From positions 992,001 through 1,056,000 of the forward strand of contig NW_026570231.1 of assembly GCF_019649055.1 (NCBI RefSeq): 64,000 nt of DNA, in the 5' to 3' direction. Positions 39,200 through 50,500 of the stretch are shown in pieces. Under the pieces are notes generated by a model that was not told the DNA's origin, did no database searches, and saw only the letters and a program-made list of their open reading frames with translations. How positions within the stretch are numbered: the first letter of the stretch is position 1; each line of letters starts with the position of its first letter. This stretch comes from Paramacrobiotus metropolitanus (Eukaryota > Tardigrada > Eutardigrada > Parachela > Macrobiotidae). Both the position numbers and the translations under genes were made by a program.

Positions 39200-40303
39200 T
39201 CAGGCGTTGAGCAAATCTTTTTTGTTCGCATTGACGCCGGTGCAAGTGATAAAAGCGGATTGCCCGAGCTCTGCCTTCTTCTCGCATCTGTAATTCTGCA
39301 TTAGATGTGTAAATTAATACGTCTGCGGATACACTGTAATAATAGCCTGATTTTGGATATTAGATAATCCGATAAAGTTGTATATAAGCAAAGGATTCTT
39401 CAATAATATTTTCGTTAGCTCTCTTGCTATCGTTCTTTTTTTGCTACCGGGTTGACCAACGCCTTGGAGTACTAGTTTGCAGAAATGCCAGCAATTAAAC
39501 ATAGCAGCCATTTTAAAGTACCACTTCAACTGTCCACTTCACTTTTTCTGATTGAGATGTGTAACCCACATCCACACGATTTTCCCGTAATTTGCTCATT
39601 ACTGCCATTATCGCCCCCAGCTAGTAAGTACTGCATGATATGAATACTGACGTATGCATGACTTCACTTCACCGGAGGCTATATGCGTACGTAATCATTA
39701 CAAAAACAGTTATAATTTAATTTTATTTAGGCTGTTATTTACTCTAATTATATCCAATACGATACATAACGAAATACAAAAACCAACTCTTTATTCTGAC
39801 GTCCTGTCTAACGAAAGTTTCCCTATTAAATAACTGTTTAAGGAAATGCATGCAAATATATTAAAAGGTGGACACATTTGCTGGAGTACAACTACAAATA
39901 AATAAGCAAAACTCAAGCAAAAAATTCCGCAAAAGTTTTCAAGCATCCATCAGCAGAAAGTTTTATAATTTTTTACTGCATATGGTATATGCAGTAAGTA
40001 TTGTAAGTAGGGCAACTTATGACTGCGAGTTTCCGGTAAAGAGTAGCGATACATATTGCCTGCTCGCTTAGCGCTTATTAAAATATTGCTATATTTTGGC
40101 AAATAGATCTCGGAATACATCCTACGCACCTGTCCCGGTGAGCAAGGATTCCAAAATGATTGCGATAATTACACAGCGATCCATAGATAATTGTGCCAGC
40201 ATACGATTGACGACCACCGTCAGCTACATATCCACATACTGCCGTATCTTCCTTGTGGTTTATAATTAGCCAAGAACAAACTTTTCCAGGTAGACAAATT
40301 ATA
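39200..40303 (-). CDS. Kazal-like secreted protein, 3' two exons
   Basis: Two minus-strand exons join in phase 2: about 40303-40130 and 39287-39200, ending in TGA. The peptide contains CLPGKVCSW, then AVCGYVADGGRQSY, then YGSLCNYRNHF, RDRCEKKAELGQSAFITC and a short tail. The order C, VCG-x-DG, Y, C, C, C follows the Kazal protease-inhibitor fold, with longer spacings than the vertebrate consensus. Kazal domains block serine proteases outside the cell. The start and signal peptide are missing: the 5' boundary at 40303 is only one possible acceptor and I could not find the first exon between 40304 and 42345. It might also be an N-terminal exon pair of another transcript, but the in-frame stop argues for an independent small gene. 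Confidence 0.5.
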
Positions 40304-42345
40304 CTTTCCAGCCTTCCCGCGTCTCACTTTTCCCAAGATAAATTTTGCAACAGCGGTAGACCCCGATCGATCAGTACACATTACGAAGGTTTTATTATAT
40401 TATCACTGTGTTAGATAACACGTACTGTAGGTAATTATGTCCCATCACAGCAAGAAACTTATTGTGCTTAAATCACTTATATCATGAGTATGTGGTGAAA
40501 GACGCTGTTTGCTGGGAAGGACCAGGCGGACAGGTAGGTGATATGATCCATAATTTTATTTTCCGTGCGGTGATCTCACCATGTTTGTGGATAAAAACCC
40601 AATCGGTGAACTTGATTGAGCCTGGGTGCAGATGCGGAAACGACGTCCCTTTACACAGACCCCGACCTGCCTAACGTAAGCGCATATCCACCATACCGGC
40701 TAAAAGGGTTAGCGTTTGTATCAACAGTGGGAAAGGTTCACGGACGTGACGATCATAACTACGTTGTTCAGGGGATGAATACCGGCATTGAAAGGTGCGC
40801 GAATATTGATAAAAACGCCAGCCGATCGAAGGACTCTAAGGTGCACATGCAGGGATGAGGGAGAGCGTTACGTGGGCCTTCATCAAATCTTTATACGCCA
40901 GTTATATCAACGCATACTGAGCGCAGCAGCAGGCAGCTGTACCTGCTCACCGGATCATTCAAAGATTCTGTTTGACGATGGCACGCACCCACTGACAAGG
41001 ATGATGGCTCGCTGTTTAGCCTTCGATTTATGCTCTGGCTTTGTTAAGAGAATTGCTATCCCGCTTATCATGAGTACCGCGCTGGCGCTTGTGCTGGACT
41101 ATATATATACTTATGCGGCGTATATATGGCCCCATGATGCGTAATGTGCATGCGTCTGCATATAAGGCCAACGATGCATTACGCAGCCACAGCCTGTCGA
41201 TAAAATGTTATGGTTTGAAATAATTCATGGTGAATAAAAGTGGATGCTGTACGTTGGTAAAACAATGTGCTTCCGGAAAATATTGATTTCGGATAAGGTA
41301 GCTCTGTAAATACACTGAAAGGGTTGTGCGGCACTGCGGTAATCGTAACTGGAGATATCTACATACAACTGATACAAGTATTGTTATGGGCTGTTTGTGG
41401 TTAGGCGCAAGGATCTTCATAACAGTTACTAACTTTGCATTAATATTTGCGTACATCACGGAGAGAGTTTTAACCTGCATAATGTTGAGTTAATACAAAC
41501 TTTTATCACCCTTTCTAGGAAAATTTTGTCAAACGCATGCATAACCAAAGTTGTACTGCAGTTTTGTGCCTGGAAGCTCTTTACTAATTCAAATTCAAAT
41601 GAACAGTTACAATGAGCGCAAACGAAAAACTTTTAATTTCTGGTACTATTAGGTGTACCAAAACAAACGAGCCAGATGAGGAAGAACACATGCGCGAGAT
41701 GCGCCAAAAAATTTTGATAATATTAATGTTGGCAAAGCCTTATATTTATAAAAATGTTACGTAGCTTTGAACTACAGTACATATCTGTAGCTTGCCGATA
41801 TCTTTACAGTTCGACTTTCTTAATGTTAAAAACTGGACATTAAAAATATATTAATCTTGTATCTGCGATATGCGGATAATGATGCTCAAATTTTAATCAG
41901 TCGTTTCTGAAACTATTTTAACGAATCGAAGACAAATCAAACGAATGAAAGATAAATTTTAAGTATCGAACTACAACATGATATGATCAACCCGGTCTAG
42001 CAAAGCCAGCCTAATTATAATTATTAACCTGACTGCTTAATTATTTTGCAGCAGATTAAGCATGAAAATTCCCTTACCAATTTTTGGACTACTGTACAGT
42101 TTAATGTCCGACAACCCCAACGACCAAATTTGAAAATTCAATAAAAAATAATGTTAACAGCTTTCACTCTTAAGAAGGTAAGGGTTGATTTTTTCACCCC
42201 TTCCAGATCAGTCTAATGAGTGCGTAACATCGACTGTAAATCTGATCACTTGTATACGTAAGTTATAATAGCACCCATGTCAATTAACAGCAAAGTAATA
42301 GTGCCATCGTTCTTCATATAAAACAACTCAGTGCGAAGAAAGTTA
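40304..42345. other. Interval upstream of the Kazal-like gene
   Basis: About 2 kb with no supported exon. The missing first exon or exons of the Kazal-like gene are expected here. The run TATATATATA near 41100-41109 lies about 40 bases before a minus-strand ATG, but the peptide it opens (MISGIAILLTKPEH) is not a clear signal sequence. Stops are frequent in every frame. Confidence 0.35.
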
Positions 42346-44373
42346 CTACTGTTCTTCGGATCCGGACTGGATCGGATGTGAATGCCACGCTGGTCGTTCA
42401 CTGTCGTTACCGGAGTCCGCACTGCAGGCTAATCGTTTCTGGCATACTCCCTGAAATATGACAGCAAAATTATGCGCTTAGATTTTACATCTGACAAGGA
42501 GCGCAAGACGGATATGTATGCTACTACTAACATAGTGTACAGATACCTAACGTAATAAACATCTGCATATTTCTAGCCTAAATTTGTTTAACCATCATTT
42601 AAAAAGTAAGTGAATCAGGGTACAAGCCGGTGTTAATTAACATTGCGTATTGCTGTACAAGCTTGTTGGGAAAAGGTCATGTATTGGGTACTGAATAATT
42701 GTACCTCGCAGCATCCAATGAGAGAATGCAAATCCTGACCAATTCGGCACTTGGAACCTTGGCAGCTGTAGCAATCCCTATCTTCTTGGCATTCTACGAC
42801 ATTTAAAGTTTGGAAACAATTGAATTTTAGAGCAATAAACCTTTGTGCACACGAATCAGTTACTGCATATTACATATTAATTACTGCATACTGCATATTA
42901 GATTTAATTAGGTGTCACAGTCACGTCACTGCATAAAATTAACAACACGTACTCAGCCAGCAACGCTTTCCCGGCACGGAAGTTCGCTTTTCTTGGCATT
43001 TGAAAGAGAGGTCACTCACTCCTTGGAGGCAATCAGATTCGGAGTTGCACGGCTGGAATGGAATGCACGTGTAGAGACCGTTCAAAATTCAAACAACTAG
43101 TTTCAGGCTTTAACAATGGCAGTTGTGATACGGCTGCTGATAAAATATATAATGTGTACAAATTAATCTAACAGTAAAACTGGTAAGCCGACACTTCTCG
43201 CAGTCTTTCACCCGAAATTACAAAAAAACTTACTTTTGGACCAGAAAATTGGCAGACATCATTGTGGCATCGATACAAAGAGCGGCAATCGGAATCGCTG
43301 GAGCAAGTGCCATCTGCAATACAGTTTGTCGATGGAACAAACTAATGATTATAAATATCTATATATATTTCTCGACGCCCTACAAAATACAGTTTGTAAA
43401 CCTTCTGTAAAAAGTGAAGGTAATATTGCAATAAAAATTAATCCCAAAGATAAATGTGTTTTTACAATCATAATATCACTAAATTCCATAAATTTTCCCA
43501 CTCAGCTTTTTCGTAACTGTTGCTTTTTCACAAAACATGTACTTACCGAGGATACGCAAGTTTTAGAAACTAGAACGAAACGCACTAAAACAGTTTTTAT
43601 TGAATTTTTGTGACTCGCACAACACCCATTAAGATCCAAAATCTCATAAGAGAGTATTGAAAAACATCGACACCGATCATTTTTGTTTAAAATGCACACC
43701 AGCAACCATAATTATAACAATAACAAACACCAACATCAGAATCATAAAACCTAAATACGCCAAAATTTAATTTCTTCGATGTAAGACATTTTGCACGCAG
43801 GTGCATTTAATTGAACACTGAATACATCAGTACAGCAGTACATACACATAATTTCCAGTTAATAACTACTAACAGGAATACCAGCGTTATCTTGTATTAA
43901 TACACCAAGAATAACTTTGTCAAAAAGTTTTCAGCGAATGCCTGTTTTACAGTAAAAGCTTTAATTTTGAAAGCCGGACAGTTATCAGTAATTACCATGG
44001 CTTTTCTCTATTTTACAGCCTCAAATGGCCAACTTTAAATATGCTAAGTGTTATAGAAAATTTTTCCTATGGACAATAACTAACGCGAAAATATTTACTA
44101 ACATGCGTGCAACTTACAAGTAAGTTCCATGGTTGGCGCTCCACGCGGCTTGCAGAGTCGCAGTTTGGTGTCGCACACCGGTGCTTGCAGGTCGTGTTCG
44201 CAGTCCCGATCCTTGCTGCAGTACTGCATAGCATTTCCATGGCTGGTCAGAAGCTTCACAACGGCATCCTTCGCGCCGGTGGAATAATCCCCATGGTTCT
44301 TGCTCCACTCTTTGTCCAGCTTCGCGCAAAAGGCAATGCCCACCGACACCAACAACGACAGAAGGATCTTCAT
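42346..44373 (-). CDS. Small secreted cysteine-rich protein with repeated CxxDxDC modules
   Basis: Exon 1 (44373-44118) starts with a clear signal peptide, MKILLSLLVSVGIAFCA. It then encodes CSKDRDC...CDTKLRLCKP. Exon 2 (43313-43234) adds CSSDSDCRSLYRCHNDVC in the correct phase. Exon 3 begins at 43052 with PCNSESDC. Two endings are possible. Either exon 3 reads on through a CWLSTCC terminus to a stop at 42939-42941, or it is spliced at GTGA|GTGACC (phase 1) to an exon at about 42801-42712 with CQEDRDCYSCQGSKC...GCCE, then to one at about 42451 that ends at 42346. The second path keeps phase. Each exon carries one C-x(2)-[DE]-x-[DS]-C-like motif, so the protein looks built by exon duplication. 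EB-type or Dickkopf-N-like modules have similar spacing. The function is unknown; it is likely extracellular. Confidence 0.65.
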
Positions 44374-45460
44374 TTTCCACCACTGTTTTGGAATCTACGT
44401 TATATTCGGGTTATTCAACTACGTTCAAATTAGTATGAACCGTTCGTGTCACAAACCGAAATAACAGCAGAAGCCATGCCAAACAGAAGGTTATGTACTT
44501 TATTAACGATTTAGCCGATCGCTTGGCGTGGACTTTGAGCCCAGCAAAAAATTAGCATTGTTTTCGGTCATTTGCTAATTGAGGTGATATACTCACTAAC
44601 AATTCGCTTTACTATTTCGCGGGGGAGAAGGCAAAAACTGTATCGCGACGTTCCAGTTTGCAAATAAAAACACGGACCACATTAAGAACGTCGGCGGCAG
44701 CTGTGCGGAGAAGATGACGAAGTGGGACTGGATAAAACATACAAGACAGACCTTTCAACTTTCGGCTTTGCGTTGCACCTACATAAATAGTTCAAACGAC
44801 TACGCTTGTCCACCGGTTTCAATGCAGATGTTACGGAGAGAAAACTAAAAGAACTTTAGACATTCTGTTCAAATGTAACTGAAAGGTCACTGTCACTGTA
44901 AATTGTAAAGCTGAATCATGGACCAGCATTTCAAAACGCAGGCACACCGTCAAAAAACCACTCAATCGTAATTTTCCAGGAAAAGAAAAAAAATTCCACT
45001 ATCGGACATACCGAGTATAAGAATTTCAGCGACGATTCACCGGACGATTGGGTACTGTACAGTAGTAGTTGAGTTGAGAGTCTGAGACTGATAAATTGGT
45101 CCAAATTATTATTGCTGGTTTGTTCTTGCATATTGTAACATAAGAACAGCTGCAGCTCCACCGATCTGATTTAAACTCACAACCGGACAATTCACGGCGG
45201 ACAACTGTATGAGTATTAAGATATTCCGTGGAGATGTTAGCATTTCCGGAAAAAAATGTTGGTTGTTTAAGGGTAAATTATGTCGCAGAAGTAATTGCGC
45301 AAATTTTATTTACCTGCATATTTATTTTTTATCATCTTGAAAACACTTCAGCAGCACATGAATTATACTTTGCACGAAAACAAGAAAAGCTAACAACAGC
45401 ATAAAATGTCACAAAAATTTAAGGCTATCTTTTCTATCACAAACAGATCGGTTGGGTTTG
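44374..45460. other. Intergenic region between secreted Cys-rich gene and mitoferrin
   Basis: It holds the promoter of the Cys-rich gene at its left end and the 3' untranslated region of mitoferrin at its right end. A TTTATT near 45307-45312 gives AATAAA on the minus strand and could be the mitoferrin polyadenylation signal. No coding block or repeat stands out. Confidence 0.45.
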
Positions 45461-46509
45461 TCACCGTTCAGTTTTTGTCAAATAATTTTTAAAAAATTCA
45501 TACACAGACCAGGAGACGGCTGTTGAGGGCATCTGATAAATTACCCGGGCCTGCAATCCCTGGAAGAAGCCCCACATTCCCCTGTGCGCATAGATGGTGC
45601 TCAGCGCGCCCAACAAGCCTTTGATCACCGTCCCGTTCACTCGCACATTCCCCACCCCACCGGCAGCATCCACGCGCTTCTTCATCAGCTCCTGCGTATT
45701 CAATAGGGTCTTGCACACATCCAGTGGCGTTGTAAGGGCAGCGGCGGCGCCTCCCGCAATGGCACCGGAAACGACATGGGTGGCCGGTGAATACTGCCGC
45801 GAATGATTTAATACATCCTGTGACGATTCATAGATGACGAAATGGGAAGCTTGAAAGGGAATGTTCATGACCAGCTGCGTAGTGTAGCTGCGGTAGAAGG
45901 CTTTCAGTCCTTCGGATCGATACATGGACACCATGCACTGGAAAGTGTTCCGGTACGGAGAATTACGCATTTGCATGCGATTCTTCACGGTGTCCGCGGG
46001 TGTCATGATGGAGTCGTGGAGGAGCGTGGCAACGGCGCCAGCGCATGCCACGGCCGCGGAGCCATGCAGTATGGAAAACGAGTCGAACAGACGCTTCAGG
46101 CGTTCGTAACAGGCAAAATACAGTGCGTGCGCGGGTCCAGCGCCAGCGACCATGGCGGACATCCCGCGTAGAGGCCGAAATAGACCTTCCTCGCGAACAA
46201 TCAGGTGGAGGGTCTAGAATCACCAGGTTTTCAAGTGCATAAATAAACACAGCTGAATAAACTGATTTTCGAACCTGAAACGGTCCGCCATTCCTCGTCA
46301 CACTGGTTATGCTCTGCATCCTGGTCTACGATGGACAAAAACAATTTTATCCGCTATTTTCTTGCTGTTTTGCCATCCTGTCTCTTTACCTTCACAGAAT
46401 CGATGGGGAACATAATGCTGTGCTCCATAATGCCGGCCAGCGAACCAGCTGCCATATATGTAACCATGGGCAAACCTTCCGGCAAGGACTCGTAGTCATC
46501 ATCCTCCAT
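45461..46509 (-). CDS. mfrn: Mitoferrin (mitochondrial iron carrier, SLC25A28/37 family)
   Basis: Three minus-strand exons, 46509-46390, 46325-46275 and 46213-45461, sum to 308 codons (307 residues), normal for a mitochondrial carrier. The three carrier signatures are present: FPIDSVKTRMQS across the exon 1-2 junction, [13 protein letters not shown], and [12 protein letters not shown]. The mitoferrin-typical [14 protein letters not shown] and the block [18 protein letters not shown] support the iron-carrier subgroup over other SLC25 members. The product would import ferrous iron across the inner membrane for haem and Fe-S synthesis (family knowledge). The third signature has C in place of the usual basic-containing pattern after the Asp, which is also seen in mitoferrins. 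The start is the only ATG compatible with the conserved N-terminal [16 protein letters not shown] segment. Confidence 0.93.
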
Positions 46510-47524
46510 CTCCAAAATCCGGCATACTCCGAAATAACGGAAGGTTTAGAACTAGCCACGCACTCACTACTTCGGAGACTTGCGATATCACAGCGATTCA
46601 AAAAGCTCTAATGTTAAAACAATAAAGAAGTACAGGAACATGCAGTGGGAAGCATCTGATGTATACTCCAGGCAGTATAATGTATGGCAGGCATAAAATA
46701 TTCGAGAAATGCAAAGATGCAGGACAATCAAATGGTCTGTAGAATCCTAGCGAAGAGCAATCGCTCGAAAGAATCAGAAATGGAAATTTGTACCCTCTCC
46801 ACAAGGTACAATGACAAAATCTTGTGGAAATAATGAGTAAATGTTGACGCAAGCAAAATCATAATGGCTAATGCGATCGTAATCTGGCAAACAGCAAAAA
46901 GTAAAAAATTTGTAAAAGTAAACAAGAAACAAAATTATTACTCGTAGAGAAGACCGTTTTGCGCTGTGCCGGCTGCATAGTAAACGATCGGTTGTAAAAT
47001 GGAAGCCCGACGGTCTTAGACTGTGAGCGCCGTACGGCACGTCGGCACGACGCGCTGTATGAACTTATTATACTTTCAAGTCGGTCTCATACTGGTCGGT
47101 CGGTATTTCGAAATTTGGCCAGTCTTTTTTCGATCAACATGCAGTTTAATTTCAGTGTTGAACTGTTGATGTACCGCGTAGCGAGTACAAGTACTTACGA
47201 ATTATGATTATTTTTAATAGTTTTTGTGTCAAATAAAATCCTAAACTGTCACAACCGTCTTTTATGTTTTAGGATAGCTTTCGAGCATTGCTGCTGTACT
47301 GTTAGCTGGAGTTAACAACAAATCGGTTATTAAGAAACGTAACCATTAACCAGTTATGTATTGTAGATCGTGACGTTTGTTAATCAGTGCGCAATTGCGG
47401 ATGCTAGTCCGTTCTTAACTGTTCCGTCCTCGTATTATTTGGATTTCCGACAGCCACTTATCTGTACATCCAGTTCCCTCGTTCCGTCGCATACTACGTT
47501 GATTTGTGTACTGTGGAAGTAAAT
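46510..47524. promoter_or_regulatory. Divergent promoter region of mitoferrin and SF3B3
   Basis: About 1 kb separates two head-to-head start codons. It must contain both promoters. I see no TATA box in a convincing position and no coding block, and the sequence is mixed in composition. Coregulation of the two housekeeping genes is possible but untested. Confidence 0.45.
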
Positions 47525-50500
47525 ATGCACCTATACAGCTTCACTCTTCAGCGACCTACGGGTATAAACTGTGCGGTTCATGGTAACTTCACGGGAGGCA
47601 AGCACCAAGAGATCGTTCTCAGTCGCGGACAATGTCTGGATATTATTCGTCCAGACACAGATTCCGGCAAAATGCACATTCTGCACAGTACAGATGTTTT
47701 TGGCGTTATCCGTTCCCTGGCTAGTTTTCGACTCATTGGCGGTAGCAAAGGTAAAGCTGACTTTTACACAGGCAGTCCGCAGTCAGAATTATCCGGAGTT
47801 TAATGCTTAACGCACTTCTGACTTCTGCAGACTACCTCATTTTGGGTACGGACTCAGGAAAGATCGCTATTCTGGAATTCAACACTGCCAAAAATGCTTT
47901 TGATCGGGTTAGTCATTAATAACTAAACAGATTACAGTAAAATAGGAGTAATTTTTGAATTATTTTGTTATAAGCGTAGCCCTAGCGTACTCTAGTATAA
48001 ATTTTGCTTTGACTGTGTATCTGGCTGATAACTCGTAGCTGTCAGAATTACTGTAGTTATGTAAATTCTGAATTTCCTGACTCTGGCAGTGCCATCAGGT
48101 GACCGGAAGAATCGCTTGGCTTCCGGACTTTGTATAGTGCTTGCATACAATTTCAGATATGGTGATTACAGTTTTTCGTATTAAATGTTATATTATTGTC
48201 GGTCGGTTTCCGAAGCGCGCAGTTCTACCGTTAAGTGCAACGTTAATTGTTTTTTTCTAGATACATTTGGAGACGTTTGGTAAAAGCGGCTGCCGCCGCA
48301 TTGTTCCTGGACAGTATCTTGCCACTGATCCAAAGGGTCGCGCTGTCATGATTGGTATGAGAACTGTTTTATTATTTTTACCCCCTTTCTCTGCTTTAAC
48401 CAGTGCCTAATACTAATGAATTAATTTTATGAACAGGTGCTGTGGAAAAACAGAAACTCGTCTATATCATGAATCGAGACTCTCAGGCGCGGTTGACTAT
48501 TTCCTCTCCACTTGAAGCCCACAAAGCCAACACTTTTCTATACAATGTTATTGGTGTTGATGTTGGATTCGAGAACCCTTTGTTCGCTTGTTTAGAAATG
48601 GATTATGAGGTTAGCGTCAGCTTATTATTATTGTTCTCTCCTTATATTGGCTGATCTGTCATTTAGGAAGCGGATAATGATCCGACTGGCGAATCAGCCC
48701 AGAAAGCACAGCAGAGTTTGACATACTACGAATTGGATCTTGGTTTGAACCACGTCGTTCGGAAGTTTACGGAAACCCTTGAAGAACGAGCAAACTTTTT
48801 AATTGCGGTACCGGGTGGGAACGATGGGCCTGGCGGAATTTTGGTCTGCTCAGAGAACTACATTACCTATAAGAATCTCGGCGATCAACCAGAGGTTCGA
48901 GCACCAGTACCAAGGCGAAGGGTATGAAGTTACGAACTTGATCTCTGTGCTACGCATAGCTGCTGTGGAAGTGTATCATTTTTTTGTTTTTGCAGCACGA
49001 TTTGGAAGACCCCGATAGAGGCATGATGTTCGTGACTTACGCTGCCCATAAAACGAAAAATCTGTTTTTCTTCTTGCTCCAAACGGAACAAGGGGATGTG
49101 TTCAAAGTTACTCTGACCGTGGACGACGAAATGGTGAGTCGATAAAATGAGCTTGAATTCGATTTATGATGGATGCGATCACGTATCGTATTTTCTGTTT
49201 AGGTCAGTGAAATACGGATGAAGTATCTTGATACGATTCCCGTTGCCTCGGCTTTGTGTATTTTACGGACTGGATTTCTTTTTGTTGCTTCGGAATTCGG
49301 CAATCAGTAAGTGACATACAATGAGTGGTTACTACTGTCATAGCTACCATTCAGTATAAATATGACGGAATTTGTAGTCGGTTGTGCCAGATTGCCCACC
49401 TGGGCGACTCACAAACAGATGACCAACCCGAATTCAGTAGTTCTACCCCGTTGGAAGAAGGTGATACATTTTATTTTCGTCCCCGAGAGCCCAAAAACCT
49501 GATCATGGTGGATGAATTGCAGAGCTTGTCCCCGATTTTGCATAGCCGGGTGAGATGCATTACTGTTTGTCCGTTAAATTTTGATACTTTGAACACCTTG
49601 CCTTTTGTCGCTCCAGATCTTGGATTTAGCTAACGAAGACACGCCACAGCTCTATACTTTGTGTGGAACAGGCGCGCGATCCACTTTGAGAGTGCTGCGA
49701 CATGGCCTGGAGATAACGGAGATGGCTGTCTCTGAACTTCCTGGTAATCCGAATGCGGTGTGGACAGTGCGAAAACACGCCGACGGTCAGTAGAAATTTT
49801 GGTCATTATTAGTAAACCTAATGAGAAATTCATTAATTTGATAAGCTTTTTTAGGCTAACTAAGATATACATAATGTCCTAATATTCTTTGTGTGTGCAT
49901 GTTGAAATAAAAGCCGAAGTTCTGATGTGCGGATTGAATTAGACATGAAATAGAAATGATATTGTTTCCGGAATTTTTGTAGACAAGTTTGATGCCTACA
50001 TTGTGGTTTCTTTCGTTAATGCCACGCTGGTTCTCTCCATTGGAGACACGGTAGAAGAAGTTGCCGATTCGGGATTCTTGGGAACGACACCGACCATTGC
50101 CTGTTCGCTATTGGGTGATGATGCTCTGATCCAAGTCTATCCCGATGGAATCCGCCATATTAGAGCTGACAAGCGCGTTAATGAATGGAAAAGTCCGGGA
50201 AAACGCCAGATCACTAAGTGTGCTGTGAATGAGCGCCAGTTAGTTATTTCTTTGAGCGGAGGCGAACTGGTATACTTTGAAATGGATGCTGTAAGTCGAT
50301 TTGTCTTTCATTGTTATTTTCTTTTTTTATATGCATTTTTGTAGAGCGGTCAACTTAACGAGTATACGGAGCGGAAGGAAATGCAAAGCGATGTCGTTTG
50401 CATGGCATTGGGAGACATCCCGCCCGGCGAGCAACGCTCTCGTTTTCTGGCGGTAGGATTGGCTGATAATACCGTACGGCTGCTGTCCCTGGATGTCCAG

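Noticed and set aside
39314-39529. Minus-strand frame starting MKWYFKMAAMFNCWHF as a possible signal exon for the LDLa/EGF/SEA gene
   Set aside because: It lies inside the intron of the same-strand Kazal-like gene, the hydrophobic run is weak, and the donor needed for phase 1 is poor.
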